Shown: positions 35,096 through 48,182, numbered from the stretch's first letter. The stretch: 64,000 bases of DNA from Orientallactaga sibirica (GCA_036365145.1 JAEOAD010002231.1:4877501-4941500); one strand, 5' to 3'. Numbers and translations: made by a program. Notes: generated by a model from the letters alone, not told the origin.

Positions 35096-35139
35096 TAAAT
35101 ATGAAAGGTTGTAATCACATTGGAAGGCAGTATTTAAAA

Positions 35140-35310
35140 TTGAACTTTGGAAAGTACAGTACTCTTTGCCTTTTGCTAGAGTGCAAATCTAGGCTCTGAC
35201 ATCCCACTACCTCAAGTATATCAGCAAAATAAGCATAGAGATATAAGTAACTCATTGTGTTGTTGTGAGGATTCAGAGCAGTGCCTGGCTCAGAGTATGT
35301 AATGCAGGTC
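35140..35310 (+). mobile_element. MIR SINE (ancient)
   Basis: The 3' half fits MIR well: 'tgttgttgtgaggattcaga' followed by 'gcagtgcctggctcagag'. The upstream part is diverged. Confidence 0.7.
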
Positions 35311-35489
35311 TACTGTGTGCTCAGGGAGGTGGATGGTAGGGAGAGATGACATCAAGAAGCCGAGAAAACTTAGTGCTGAAACATCTCTGTATCTATTGAA
35401 GTCACCATGATTGATGAAAGAACTACGAACAGGGGGAAAGTAAGTAACCTAAGATGTGAAATCTTCAGTGAATGAAAGGTAGCAAGAGC

Positions 35490-35700
35490 GGGATGCGATA
35501 TGACATAGTCAGTAAGAGAATGGACTTCGGTTCCATACTGACAGAATTCAAATCGAGGATCTCACCATCTGTTTGTGGACAATGAACATCCTCGCATCTC
35601 AAATGCATCAGCAAAATCAGCTCAAGGACATATGTAACTCCTAATGCTAGGATTGTCAGAGCAAGGTCTGACACAGAGTAGTTACATATAGTTGTTTAAT
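35490..35700 (+). mobile_element. MIR SINE (ancient), second copy
   Basis: The framework is MIR-like: 'agtaagagaatggacttcgg', 'gaattcaaatcgagga', and near the end 'agcaaggtctgacacagag'. It has the same orientation as the copy about 350 bp upstream. Confidence 0.6.
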
Positions 35701-35739
35701 TTCTAGTATCTTTTGGTATCACCTGCTAGATCTGACAGA

Positions 35740-35915
35740 TGATTTTCTCTGTCTCTCTGTGTCGTTTCTCCTCCTTCCCTTTCCCTCCTTTTTCCTCCCC
35801 TTCTCTTCCCTTCTCTCTCCTCCCTTTTCCTCCCTTCTTCTTCTTTCCTCTCTTGTCTTTCCTTCTCCTCCTCTCTCTCTCTTTCCCTCTCTCTCTCTCT
35901 CTCTCTCTATTTGTA
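35740..35915. repeat. Polypyrimidine/polypurine tract
   Basis: About 170 bases are almost pure C/T on the plus strand, with mirror-like CCTTTCCC/CCCTTTCC blocks and a (TC)n end. Such tracts can adopt triplex (H-DNA) form. The short open frames in it on both strands are low-complexity artefacts. Confidence 0.9.
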
Positions 35916-38900
35916 GGGGAGTGAATAGGCATAAGCAATCAAGAGCAAGGTTCAGCAAATATGAGATGCCGTATATACAAAAGAGCTACCGTTTGAGATT
36001 GCTTCTGGAAAGGAGGCAACTTAAGTGAATCTCAGGTTTCAAGGAGAACATGAAGGTAATAAGGATACTCTGAGAAAAAGGCTACAAATATAGGGATTAG
36101 CTATTAACAGACTATGAGATCCTGAAGGATTGTGGAGAAGCGGAAACTTGGATCAGATGAAGGGGCTGTGTAGAGCTCTCTGTGGTGAAGTGTTCTCACT
36201 GGGATTGGATAACCAGGGAATGCAAAGCTGGTCCTGTTGAGTCTTGGTCTTGATTATCTTTTCTTCTGTGATGGTAGTTTTTCAAATGATGGACTGTAGA
36301 TGGCCGGCAAAAGACACTTGGGCTCTGCTATTGTCAAGAGAGAATCCTAAGGAGCCATTGTTTTTCAAGGCGGCCAGAAACCTACCAAGGAACTGTGAAA
36401 AAGTAAATTATTTGCATCAAAGCAAAAGCCTGATAGTTCAGAACTGTAAGAACATGTCAAATTTTTTTTCCACAAATTTTCAAAACACTTGCATTTCTTA
36501 ATAGATCATAATTGTAGTTATATAATTAATTGCATATTTGTTTTTTAATGGCTATTTTACCTCACTCAAATGAGTAAAATGTATAACTTTCTTACTCACT
36601 AATATAGTAACTATATCTAATGTACATCTATGTATCATATGAATAATTCTACATCTAAATATATCATCTGTTGTAGGGGTGGGGTTACATTAGTTCAGTT
36701 GCCAAAATGGATTTATTGGCAATGATCTTATCTAACTTCAAAGCTTTTCTCTCTAAGCTCGCTGCCTCCTTGTCTGTTTATCTATGGTGAATCAAGGTTG
36801 TTTATGGAAGCGCAGCTTGGTGACTAATGAATTTCAGGTCCACAGCTGTCCAGAGGGTTTTACTAACATCTTTATAGACTTCTCTACAGGGGAAAAATGT
36901 GACTTGGCCTATGTAATTTATCAGTTTTTGAAATATCAAAGCTTTGGTAGAGTATGAACAGGTTATGAATATTTACATGGGACATTTTTGTCATTGAATG
37001 GGCAAAGAGATTATTTTTACATTGCTCAAAAATTTTGGATGGTTAATTCATGTTTTAATCCCCAACTATATCAAAACTCTCTATTGACAGAAGAAGAGTC
37101 ACTGGTCTGAAGACAGCTGAGTCTTGCTTGACCAAAGCCACTGTTTTCTTGTTATACTCTGATCTGTGTTAGGAAAGGCAGAGTGGTATTACATAATGCT
37201 ACATGAAAAAGGCTATCTTGTGGCCAGGGCACTGTGGTTAATGGGTGAGAAAACAAGGTTGCAGAGGTCTTAGTGCCCTTTTAATAGGACATCCTGGAAT
37301 TAATGAGGCTGTGTTGTCAGGGTTTGTGGGGATGACAGCAGGCACCAAACCATTTATTGCTGCCTTCCCTCAGTACATGACTGTCTGCAATAGCAATGCT
37401 GCACACATTAATAATCATTTTTCTCAGTGACTTAGAAATTGTTATTTCTTCACTGCCATGGCCTCATACTTTTATACACACAGAATCATACTTGGTTAAA
37501 CTGATAACAGTTTGGATTTTGAAACTTTGCAAAAATAGAGAAGCTTGTGTCCTTATTCACTTCTCATTACTCCCAACCCCCACACCAGTGAGTGAATCAC
37601 TTAAATGAGTGTTTGATATTCAAAACAAAGAAAAGTTGAAAGAGAAGTCTCAGTTAGGGATTTTTGGAAAGGCAATAGTGAAATTGAACTGGTAAGCTGG
37701 GCAGGAAGAGACCATTAAGAGAGTATATACTCAAATGGCAGGCTAGGAGGTGAACGCAGTTGGAGTGGGTTCTAGCAGCACTAGCAAGAGTAAAAGACAT
37801 GGAGAATTAGAACCAGCTATTCCTAAAACAACATACATATTTGAACACATCCTGCTCCTTCCATTCCAACAACCATTTTAGACCGTTCAGAGTCGGATTC
37901 TGGAATCTCTTTCCTTACAGACACTTAAAGCTACTGATCTACCTTACCCCACCATTTATCCATCACTCATGCAACCAACAAGCCATATTAGTAGAGGCAG
38001 TTAGGAAAGGCTAGCCTGTTCGGGACCTTCTCCTCCTACATCCACCCTTTCCCTGTACAATTGTCCTATCTGCATAGTTCTAAAATTTTCAATGTGGTTT
38101 TTTGTTATGACCTTCAAATAGAAATACCCAAAACCATTCTGTTTTGTCTTAGTTAGTTAAACTCCTGCATGTCTTGCTATGCCCTAGTTTCTATGATGAC
38201 ATCTTATAATTCTTATCATGTTATACAGTAGCTTTCTCTCTGGCAGTATTGCCTCTCTCCATATAATGACCAAAGTGACAGATAGTGTGTGTCCCTCTTC
38301 CCCTTTGTATATTGAAGCCTGACTCTTGATGTGATGGTTCTTGGAGATGGAATAAGGGGCCATCATAAGCTGCATGCTGTTATGTGGAGAGCAGTAGGGC
38401 CCTGGAAATCTATCTTTTCTCCTGTGTCTCTGTCATAGGGGAGGGCACAGCAGAGTCAGCAGATGTGAGAAGTGAGAAGATCTACCCAGTGTAGATTTCC
38501 TTATGGTAATTCAAACCAACACTAAATGTTAATCACATCTAAAGTTAATCACATCTTAAAACTTGCCTGCTAAAAATCCTTTAGGCTTCTTATTTCTCCT
38601 GTGATAAAAATGCAAATCGTTACCACATCCACAAAGTGTTGACTATTCTTTCCTATAACCTCATATTTTCCTGTGCCATGAAAGACCACCACAGAATATT
38701 TTCAGGTTGGTGTGAGAAGGCAGTTGGAGATGTTTCTGGCATTTTGTTTTCAGCTTGTAAGGTGGTGTTAGCTATATGATTATTGGCTAGAAATCCTGAA
38801 TTGTCAACTGTACCTATCTGTAGTTTGTAAAGAGGACAAAACAACTGAGACAAACTCTTGATGCTCCTTGTGTGGCGTGGAGAATGGGGTGGGGGAGATG

Positions 38901-39276
38901 CCTCAGGGCGTGCACTGTGAGGCTGGACCTGTTGATACTGCAGTGAGCATCCATTTAGCTTCAGGTTGTCTTGTTTTGTATATAGTGACCTAGCACTCTG
39001 CTGACATTATTTAGTTGTAGAAAAGAGGAGTGGAGTCAGCTATCATGAGAAGAAGTATTTGACGTTATTTTTTTAGTTAAGTGCAACAGACTTTCAAACT
39101 TTGTTTCTAAATTAGAACTTGTCTTTGTCAGCAAAGCAAAAGAACTACTACATCATTGAAAGTTCAAGGGCCCTCTGTACTTAAACACATTTGCAACATT
39201 CTGTTATTTTTTGTATGCTTAGAATGTTGAGATATTTTTGAAGTTAAATAAACAGTATGACTCTAAAAAAAAATCC
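35916..39276. other. Unique, repeat-poor sequence
   Basis: It is 3.3 kb without clear transposons. Around 38310-38400 there is a weak MST/MLT-like LTR phrase ('attgaagcctgactcttgat' ... 'ggttcttggagatggaataa'). A plus open frame of 85 codons at 36244-36501 has no visible domain. Confidence 0.45.
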
Positions 39277-39493
39277 TTATTTTTAAATCATTTTATTTAT
39301 TTACTTGAGAGAGAGAGTGAGATGCAGATATACATAGAGAGAACCAGCATAACAGGGCCTCTAGCCTCTGCAAATGAACTCTGGACACATGTGCCACGCT
39401 ATGTATTTGGCTTTATGTGGGAAGTGGGGAATCAAACTGGAGTCCTTTGGCTTTGCAGGCAAGCACCATAACTGTTAAACCATCTCTCCAGCA
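39277..39493 (-). mobile_element. tRNA-headed SINE
   Basis: The minus copy has a tail at left, '(ga)n', 'cagggcctctagcc', 'cctttggctttgcaggcaag' and a head ending 'catctctccagcac'. Confidence 0.9.
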
Positions 39494-42400
39494 CAACACC
39501 TTCCTTCTTTAACTCATTGTTTTGTATTCTCTAGCTTAGAATTCTATGAAACCTCTCTTTGCCTTTCTACTCAACATTTCTAAGTACACATAGGCTGCTG
39601 GTATGATTCCTAGTAAGTGGGGATAATGCTATTTATAATCTGTATTATTCCACCATGCAAACCCAGTAGCCCTCTCCATAGTAAGACATTGTAACCTGAA
39701 AAACTGGAGCCCGGCTCTGAACCCTGCCCTTTGAGTGTCTCACCCTGGCTCTCCACTAATTTCACTTCTGCTATGGGATCAGGAATTATGAGACCAAGGG
39801 GACAAAGCCACCTAGAGCCTGTGCACAACATTTGTGGTCATTTTTCACAATACCCAGAACCTTGGAATTCAGTGTTCAAACTCCAGGTTATTAACACTTT
39901 TTTCTTCAAGGTCTGAACCAGTGTTTACCTTATCCTTTGGTCTAACCAAAGGCTGTTACCATAGGTGTGGGTAGAGCTTGGGCAAGAAGATGGTCATGTC
40001 CACATGCCTATGTTGTAGGGATAGGGTAGGGAAGAGAAGCTTTCTTAAGTCACTAACTTCAGAATTAGTTAAACAGAGTTAACCCCAAGAGGAGAGTTGT
40101 TGTGGTTCTGGGCATTCACCCCAAAATTTATTACTTTATATAAGGCTAGATAAGAAACCATGATAAAAGGAAAACAGAATGTTCTAAAAATGTGAGAATT
40201 AAAGCCCTGGAGTAAAAAATTACATTATTGAGAAGGTTATTTATTGTTATTTGGTCAGAAACTCAAGATTTTAAAAAGGTCCAAAGTTTTCCTTTTTCTA
40301 TAAGCCACAAAGGGATTTTTAAGATGCTTTACACCAACCTTCCAGAAGTTCTGCACAATGGTACTGATAGTCTCTGAAACTATAAAATGGCAAAGTTTGT
40401 GAATGGAAAGCAAAATATAGATATGTTTTCATCTTTTCCCAAACCCACCTTAATAGTTCATGTTCAGGATAGGAAGTTGGCTGTGGCTCAAGTTTCATGG
40501 AATCACTATTGCTCCCTGCCTGAGAAAAGAGGGCAGCCTTTTACCCAAATTCAAGGGAGACCCCATTTTCTTTCATTGTGATTTGTCTGGGCATAAGGAA
40601 TTTAAGCAGTAGGAAAGTATCTCCCTAAATTAAATCATAGAAAAATAGAAAACTTATAAGGGAATTATTTGAAAATTTGCATTCTTAAAGGACCCCAATC
40701 ATAATTGATTGAGATTTTGTTATATAGTTAACAGCTATCACTGTATATTCTTTAAATTGTTAAACTAGCCACAATCAATTTTTGAATGGTCATAAGTTCT
40801 TGGAAGAAGTTATTTAAGCAGAGAGAGATCAAGTATCTTTAAAGCCTGAGTGAAATGAGGGAAGATGGGTCAAGAAGGGAAAAGTGAATAAGGAAACCAA
40901 AGGAGCTAAACAGAAACACAAATGTGTGGGGGGGAAATGGTGATAAAATAAATAGTGTAATAATCTTTGTCAAGGTTGTGGGACTTGGAGTATCATAAAA
41001 CAAAATAAGAATATTCCCTTCTCTGTCCACCACTCATAAAATACTATTGTTTTCATATAACATTAGTAGGTGTATCATAAGGAGATTTGGACAGTCCAAA
41101 TATAAACCTGAGCAAAAATGATATAAATTGCACATTTAATGCACATCCATCTTTACCAAAATTGCTCAAGTAAAACTATATACAATGGTAGAGTCTATTC
41201 ATAACTTACCTGTTTTGTTTCTTTTAGTTTAGCCACTTTACATATTATAAATTATTATTAGGTTTAAGTTTTCTTGTGAGATATGGAATTTCACTGCTTT
41301 GTCTTTAATTAATAATGAGTTCATATATATGTGAAATTAACATCATTTAAAAAAATACTAAACACTTAACCATTGGAATTTTTTATTACATGTTAGGATT
41401 TGGACTAAGAAGAGATGATAGCAATTATATTTTTGCAGTATTCTATGAGCAGCATCATGGGGGTCTAAACTCTATTATACAAGAAACCATTTTCAGATAT
41501 TATTTTGCCAATCTTGTACCTTCACTCTGCCAAAAAAATCAGGTGCTTAGGTGAACACACACCACCACAGAGAAGATAATGTAATGGGAGAAGTCACCTC
41601 CCGCTGACATAGAGCTATGGTTGGCACTTGGAATAACATATTAACAAAACCGTGCACCTTCAGTACACTGCATCACGTGGGTTTCTGCATCACATGATAG
41701 AACTGTATAAATATCACGCATGAAAGCCTCTGTGCTTTCTGGTGCAGAGAATGATATCAAGCATCACACGTGCATTGGCATAACACTGCAGGTTGACTCA
41801 GAGAGAACACTGAGGCAAGGATAGAGTAGACATAGTGCGTTCTCCAAGGAGGCTTGCATATATATGTGCTATCCATTTTTTAAACTGATAATGGGCTAAT
41901 TGGAGCATATCTAGCTTTAATGCCACAGTATCAAAACAGCAGAGAATATTATTCGATCTTGACAATCCAGCCAAACTTATAGCTCTTAACTAATTGTACA
42001 TAGTTCTTATTTCATGCTGTAGAATTACTCTTGTTTATGTAATTTTGAAGGTTTTGAAAGAAATTGCATTAGGAAAAAATATTTAAAAGGAAGGCATTTA
42101 TGAAGATAATTTTTTGAAATTGTTGGACTCGCTAAAATGGCAGTGATATTTAGGTGCTCAGATGTGAAAAGCAGGTAAGAATGACTCTAGCTGAGTACTA
42201 TTTAAATAAAAATGTTTATTATTCTGAAGTGGTATTCATGTGATAAAATAAGCTGCATTGTACCTGTTCACTGTAATCACTTTTTCATTCTGGGTGAAAG
42301 TACATTAAATACAAAGTTACACTGCAAGGTGAAGTCAAAAAGAGTTGGCCTTACTTAACTCTAACTCTTTGAGTGTCTGTCTTGGCTGAGTTGTTTTGCT

Positions 42401-42701
42401 GGAGGGCAGAATGAAAAGTTGCATATGCTATAGATTAGATGGACTAGGACTCAGCTAGTTGCTGTGCTCCCTGAAGTGCAGCCTAAATATCCCGTAGCTA
42501 GTTTCGTGAAAGACAAAAGTAAGTCTAACAAGCATGCTACTTCCTGTTCACCATGGAATTTATTTGATCTGATAAATCATATATGTGATATCCATTCTTT
42601 TTTACTGATAATGGGTCAATAAGAGCATACACAATTTTCAGTCAACAAAAAGATGTAACACCTTATATATAAAATATTAAATTTAAAAAAATCTAAGAAT
42701 C
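39494..42701. other. Unique, repeat-poor sequence with a motif cluster near 41.7 kb
   Basis: No transposon is recognised in 3.2 kb. At 41660-41775 GCATCAC occurs three times (41670, 41687, 41761) among CACGTG/CACATG strings, with TATAAATA at 41706-41713. A 50-60 bp phrase at 41862-41920 recurs, diverged, at 42575-42640. Confidence 0.4.
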
Positions 42702-42905
42702 AGCCTGGAAATATGGCTTTTTCATTAAGGCATTCTTGCATGTGAAGCCTAAGGACTCAGGTTCAGTTTCCCAGTACTCACGTAAGCCAGATGCACAAGC
42801 TGGCACATGCATCTGGAGTTTGTTTGCAGTGGCTGGAGGTCCTGGTGTGCCCATTCTCTCTCTCTCTCTCTCAAATAAATAAATAAAATATATTTTTTTT
42901 AAAAA
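42702..42905 (+). mobile_element. tRNA-headed SINE
   Basis: The plus copy has a diverged head ('cctggaaatatggctttttc') and a well-kept body 'aagccagatgcacaagctgg', then (TC)n and (AAAT)n. Confidence 0.9.
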
Positions 42906-43840
42906 TCTAGGTATCAATCATTCAAAATTCAAGTAAAGTGCCCTTGTTGAGCTGCTGTATTTCCAGTTTCTGTCTGTGTATATATTCTGACATCATCAAT
43001 GTATTTACATGCATGTGTAATTGCAAGTATTTATTATTGGACTTACGGAAAAGCAACTTCCTTTACTGACCTTCCTTTATTGACTGTATTTTGTGAACTG
43101 TCTCTCCTTATTATTAATTGCAAAATATTTTAATAGATTATGTGAACTTCCATCTATCATCATGTTAGGTATAAATATTGTTTTTTTTTTTCTTTCTGCC
43201 CAATATGTATGCCGTTAGTTCTTTTTCTTGTCATATTACACTAATTGGGACTGTGATACTGAGAAAGAACATCTGTATATTGTTCCTAATTTTATAGGGA
43301 AGACATTCAGTTTCTTACCATTAAGTAAGAAGCTAATTTTTCTGTAGCTGTCCTCTAACAAATCAAGAAAATTCCCGCTTGTCCAGTTTTTTCTTTATCA
43401 TAATTTTATATTGTATTAGATTTTATCAAATACCATTTCTGCTGTAATTGACACAATGTTTTGACTTTTTGCCTGCAGCCTGTTAATGTGGTGGGTTTTG
43501 CTGACTAACCTTTTGTACATTGAACCAGTCTTGCATATATTAAATAAACTCCACTGAGTTGTTTATGAAATTTTCTGTGTAGTTGGTTGTATTAATTTGC
43601 AAGTATTTTATTGAGAATTGTTAAGTGTAAATTAATGAGATACAGTGATCGGTAGTTTTCCTTTCTTATAAAGTCTTTATTTGGTTTTAGAATCAGGTTA
43701 AGATTGGTCTCACAGAGTAATTTAGTGAATGTTTGCATTTATTTGTTTAAAATACTGTGACGAGTTCATATCATTTTGTCTTTAAATGTTTAGTGGCAAC
43801 CAAATGAAGCCATCTGGGGCTTGTGTTTTCATGAGAAAGA

Positions 43841-43992
43841 TTTTTTTTTTTTTTTCGAGGTAGGGTTTCACTGTAGTCCAGGCTGACCTGGAATTCACTC
43901 TGTCTTCTCAGGATGGCCTTGAACTCATAGCAGTCCTCCTACCTCTGCCTCCTGAGTGCTGGGATTAAAGGCGTGCACCACCACGCCTGGTT
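43841..43992 (-). mobile_element. B1 SINE inserted in old L1
   Basis: This is a well-preserved reverse B1 with T-run, 'gaggtagggtttcactgtag', 'gctgacctggaattcactct' and 'gcgtgcaccaccacgcctgg'. It is flanked by 'tgagaaagatttttttt' repeats starting at 43832 and 43993. Confidence 0.95.
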
Positions 43993-44030
43993 TGAGAAAG
44001 ATTTTTTTTAATGTCATAGTAATTCTTTTT

Positions 44031-44231
44031 TTAAAATGTTATTTATTTATTTATTTATTTGAGAGAGAGAAAGAGGGGGAAAGAGAGAGAGAATGGGCAC
44101 ACCAGAGCAAACAAACTCCAGATATATTCAACCCCTCTTGCATCTGGCTTACGTGGGTCCTAGAGAATTGATCCGGGATCCTTTGGCTTTGCAGGCAAAT
44201 GCCTTAACCACTAAGCCATCTCTCCAGCCCC
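44031..44231 (-). mobile_element. tRNA-headed SINE inserted in old L1
   Basis: The minus copy is bounded by a perfect 17-bp target duplication, 'tcatagtaattcttttt', at 44014-44030 and 44232-44248. Confidence 0.95.
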
Positions 44232-45447
44232 TCATAGTAATTCTTTTTGTGTAAATTGTGGTAGTTTGTATCTCTTAAGGAAACTGTGGACATAGACGTG
44301 TTTGTGGTGGTCTATCCTTTTATCTTCCATGGGACGAACACCATTGATATGTTTTCATTTCAGGTGTGGCTGATTTACATCTGATTTATTTTTCCTGTTG
44401 GTGAGTCTCACTAGTTTTGTCCATTTCATTAATATTTTCAAAACCTCACACTTTTCTTCATTGATTATATCTATTGTTACTTTTATAATAGTTTGTGTTT
44501 TAATTTTTATTCATTTCTGTTTGTATTAGGCTACATTTTACTTTTTTTTCTTGGTTCCTAAGGCTAACAAATATATTGGTGACTTTAGGCCTTCTTTTCT
44601 GATACATACATATTAGCAATTATTAATTATACAGGCTATAAATTTTCTTCTAACAATTGATTTAGATTCACACAATTCCTCTATATTTTCATTTTCATGT
44701 AGCTCAAGATAATTTTGACTTCTTTGACATTTCATACTTCACATGTGTGTTATTTGGGGATCTTTTAAAATTGCCCATTTTTAAATTTTTTGACAAATAA
44801 TTTCACTGATATAATGTGCATGGTTTTTATTTCCATAAATGTATTAAAGTGTACTTCATTTCTAACAATATATCTATTTTAGTAAATACTTCATATGAAT
44901 TTGAGAAAAATGAGAATTCTACTCTTATTTGAAGAAGTAAGTAAATATAATTAGAATATTCTAATTGATTAGGCTATTGGGACATCTGCATTTGTACTGA
45001 TTTTTTTGTTGTTTACTGTAGCTATGAATTACAAAATGAGAACTGTTAAAATCTCCAGCTATATTGGTAGATCTTTCTTCTATTTTGAGTTACAATAGGT
45101 TTTTTTCTTGTAAATTTTTATGCTATGTTGTCTAGTGCATATACATTAAAGATTAGTATATCTTCATGGAGAATTTATTCTTTCATGATTATGTAGTGAT
45201 TCTTTACTCACTGATAAAATTCCTTTTATGAAGTCTGCTTTTATATGAAATTTAAATGGATATCCCAGTTTCAGTTTGATTAGTGTGATCCTGATAAATC
45301 ATCTTCATTCTTTTAATTTGTATACGGGTTAAAATGTGTTGTTAATGACACCATTATTGTTATCCACTTTGCTCATGTGTTGCAATCACCCAATACCCTA
45401 GTACTATTACTACTTTTTAAAAAGTGGCTTGAGAACAATTAAGAAAA

Positions 45448-45650
45448 GAATAAGGATTGGAGAGATGGCTTAGTGGTTAAGGTGCTTCCCTGCAAAGCCT
45501 AAAGACATGGGTTTGATTCCCCAGTACCCATGTAAAGCCAGATATACAAAGTGGTGCATGCATCGGGAGTTTGTAGCTGTTAATAGCTCTGGTGCACCTA
45601 TTCTCTCTCTCCCTCTCCTTGCAAATAAATAAATTCATTAAAATAAAGCT
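45448..45650 (+). mobile_element. tRNA-headed SINE inserted in old L1
   Basis: The plus copy begins 'ataaggattggagagatg'. The body is 'aagccagatatacaaagtgg', with a (TC)n tract and an A/T tail. Confidence 0.92.
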
Positions 45651-46060
45651 TTTTAATTTTACCTTCATTTATCATTTTCTATGATGTTCTTTTATTAATG
45701 TTAGTTTAAATACTGTCCCATATCATTTTTTCTTCTTCAAGTGAACATGATTTAAGATAGACATAGTACATGCCTACTGGAGATGAATTTATTCAGCTTG
45801 TATTTATATAAAAATGTTATTAGTTTTCCTTTGTTTTGGAGGACAGTTTTACTAAATGTGAAAGTTTAGAGAAGGTATTTTTTTTTCAACATTTCAAATA
45901 TTTTACTCCATTACCTTCTTTTTTGCATACTTTCTGACAAAATTTTGATAGTTGTGATCCTTCCTCCAGCTCTTTCAAGATTTTTCTTTTGGAATAAAAC
46001 TATATGTTTCTATAAGGACTATGTTTCTATACGTTTTTTATTTAAAATATCAAATATCTT

Positions 46061-46548
46061 AGCACTGTTTTCTCATTAACCTTCTATCATCTTCTTATAC
46101 AATATGAACTATGCTATATTTATCCTCATTTTAAAGACATTGAAGGGCAGTAAATGATTTTGTAGTTTTCTGATCTAATTCTGTCAATTTCCATGCTATA
46201 TTGGCTCTTACCAATAGCATCATATCCCTATTAATATAACCTGGAAACAGCAAATGCTGAATGATCAGTCTCATCAAATTGAGATCCTGCTTTTCACTGT
46301 ATTGGCTTCCCATCTCCTCTGTTCTTTGAATTCCCTCTCAGGTCTACTTGTTGCTTTAAGTAAGAAATCATTGCTGACATGTGCTGTCTACCCTGTCATG
46401 TGTATTACATGGGTTTCACACCTAAAATCACAAAGAATACCCATTTTCTGCTTATTAACTTGTATCAAAATTCTTATAAGTATCAACCATTGCTCCTCAG
46501 TAACAATTTTACACGAACACAGACAATTTCTCACTGAAAGAGTATTCA
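46061..46548. other. Unique sequence
   Basis: No clear repeat. The 99-codon open frame at 46254-46553 has no recognisable domain. Confidence 0.4.
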
Positions 46549-46765
46549 ATTAGCTGAGTGTGGTAGTAAATGCCTGTAATGACAGATAATAGCAGGTGGA
46601 GGCTAGACGATTGCCAAGTTTGAGGCCAGTCTGGGAAACTTAGCAAGATTCTTTTTCAAAGGAACTAAAGGACTGGAGGATATTAGCTCAATAAGTGGAG
46701 CAATTACCTAGCATGTACAAGACTCTGGGTTCAATCCCCAGTATCAGAGGAAAAGAATATATACT
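46549..46765 (+). mobile_element. B1-ID composite SINE, diverged
   Basis: The B1-like first part ('gagtgtggtagtaaatgcct', 'gaggccagtctgggaaactt') is followed by an ID-like second part ('gctcaataagtggagcaatt', 'gggttcaatccccagtatc'). Confidence 0.7.
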
Positions 46766-48182
46766 TACAATTCACCTGATAACAAAGAAAAGCATAAGAG
46801 AATTTGCACAATAGAAATAGAACTTGCTTGATGATGCTTAAAACTTATGATCTAGAATCCTTAACCATAAAATGCCATGGAAATCCATCACATCTTTGAA
46901 AGAGGTCCATCAATAACATGAAATTTTAATCTGTCTTGAATTTTCTCATGATTAATGTTCATAAGCATGTATTCATCATAACATTTAGAAATAGGGAAAT
47001 ATTAATTATAACACTATAGGCATATCTATTGGCTCCCATTTTTAGTGAATTCCTGAACCTGAACTGAACTATTTATATTCAAATATGTAAATAGAATGTG
47101 TCAGCACTTTCACTCCAATTATGTCCTTATCCAAAGTCAGGTGTTTATAATCTAGAACACTTGAGGCTGGGGCCTGTCTTCAGTCCTCCTTGGGCAGCAG
47201 TGCAAGGAGGGAGGTCAGAGCTCAGAATCCTGATTCCAGATTACAAGGGCAACACACAAGAAAAGCAGAAAAGACATGAATTCATTATAGAATAACAGCA
47301 AGAGCAGGCACTTAACAAGTGAATTGGGAAGGAAATTTCTTAGAAGAGTTTAAGAACATGGAGGAAAAGGAGCAGTTAATCTGAAATACAAAATTGAAAG
47401 ACATGGCAGATGCACGATTCTAGTCTTCCAGATAAGATTCCTTCTGGAATTCTAAAGAAACTAAAAGAAGCAAGACAATTGGCTGCTGGGCTCAGTATGT
47501 AAATGTGTGCCAGATGACACAGTGAAGATGTTTATTATAGAAGTTAATGCAGTGTCAGAGTGAAAAATCAATACTTAACCCCTTTCCTCTGCTATTCATT
47601 GTTCTGCTGAGGAATACAGTCAGAATGGAAAATGAACACACTGGAAAGAGGAAAATATAAGGGGCTTTTTCATTAGCAAACTGTCACATCAGGGACTCTG
47701 GTATTAGTCATAATAAAGTAAGTCATGAATGACTTGCATTTTATTTAGTACATGTATGTTATATTACATTGTATATATTTTTATATGGATTTGGGCAACA
47801 TATTAAAATTTTTATTTGCCTCAACATCCAGCTGGTCAACCCTTTAGAGATCTACACACCCATGATTCTTTCAGAGTAATCTCTCAGAAGAGAGTTGTGT
47901 TACCTTTCTAAAATTATTCAAGTCAAGTAGCATTGGTAGGAGGGTACAGTGACTCACAGTTAACTGGTCAGGAGGTGTTTGATGCCAGGATAAAGCATAT
48001 TTCTGTGCCCTGAGTGAGCTTTGTGTGGCTATCTAATGAGCCTGTGCCTCATACATTGAATACACTCTCAAGATATCTTTATCCTTCTATGATGTAAAAT
48101 ATTCTGCAAGCTTTAGGAAACTCATCCTTAGCATGCTGTAGAAAAACTAAAGGTCATTCTCCATTGTAGGTATAAAAATGTA
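46766..48182. other. Unique, repeat-poor sequence
   Basis: It is free of recognisable repeats. The part at 47480-47760 has even composition and could be conserved non-coding DNA; this is inference only. Confidence 0.4.

Larger units (their letters stand above)
42990..46060 (-). mobile_element. Ancient L1 (L1M-type) ORF2, minus strand, in pieces
   Basis: From about 43400 to 43830 the sequence follows the reverse complement of the L1 RT region ('aaccagtcttgcatatatt', 'atttgcaagtattttattga'). Farther right the thread continues to about 46050, where it resembles L1M sequence upstream of the RT. It is saturated with stops. Three younger SINEs interrupt it, two of them with perfect target duplications, so the L1 predates them all. 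The outer limits are approximate. Confidence 0.65.

Noticed and set aside
35719..36028. Open frames on both strands over a low-complexity tract
   Set aside because: Their Arg/Glu-rich or Ser/Phe/Pro-rich compositions are artefacts of the polypyrimidine repeat.
36244..36501. 85-codon open frame in unique DNA, possible exon
   Set aside because: No recognisable domain, no convincing splice sites, and codon use looks like background.
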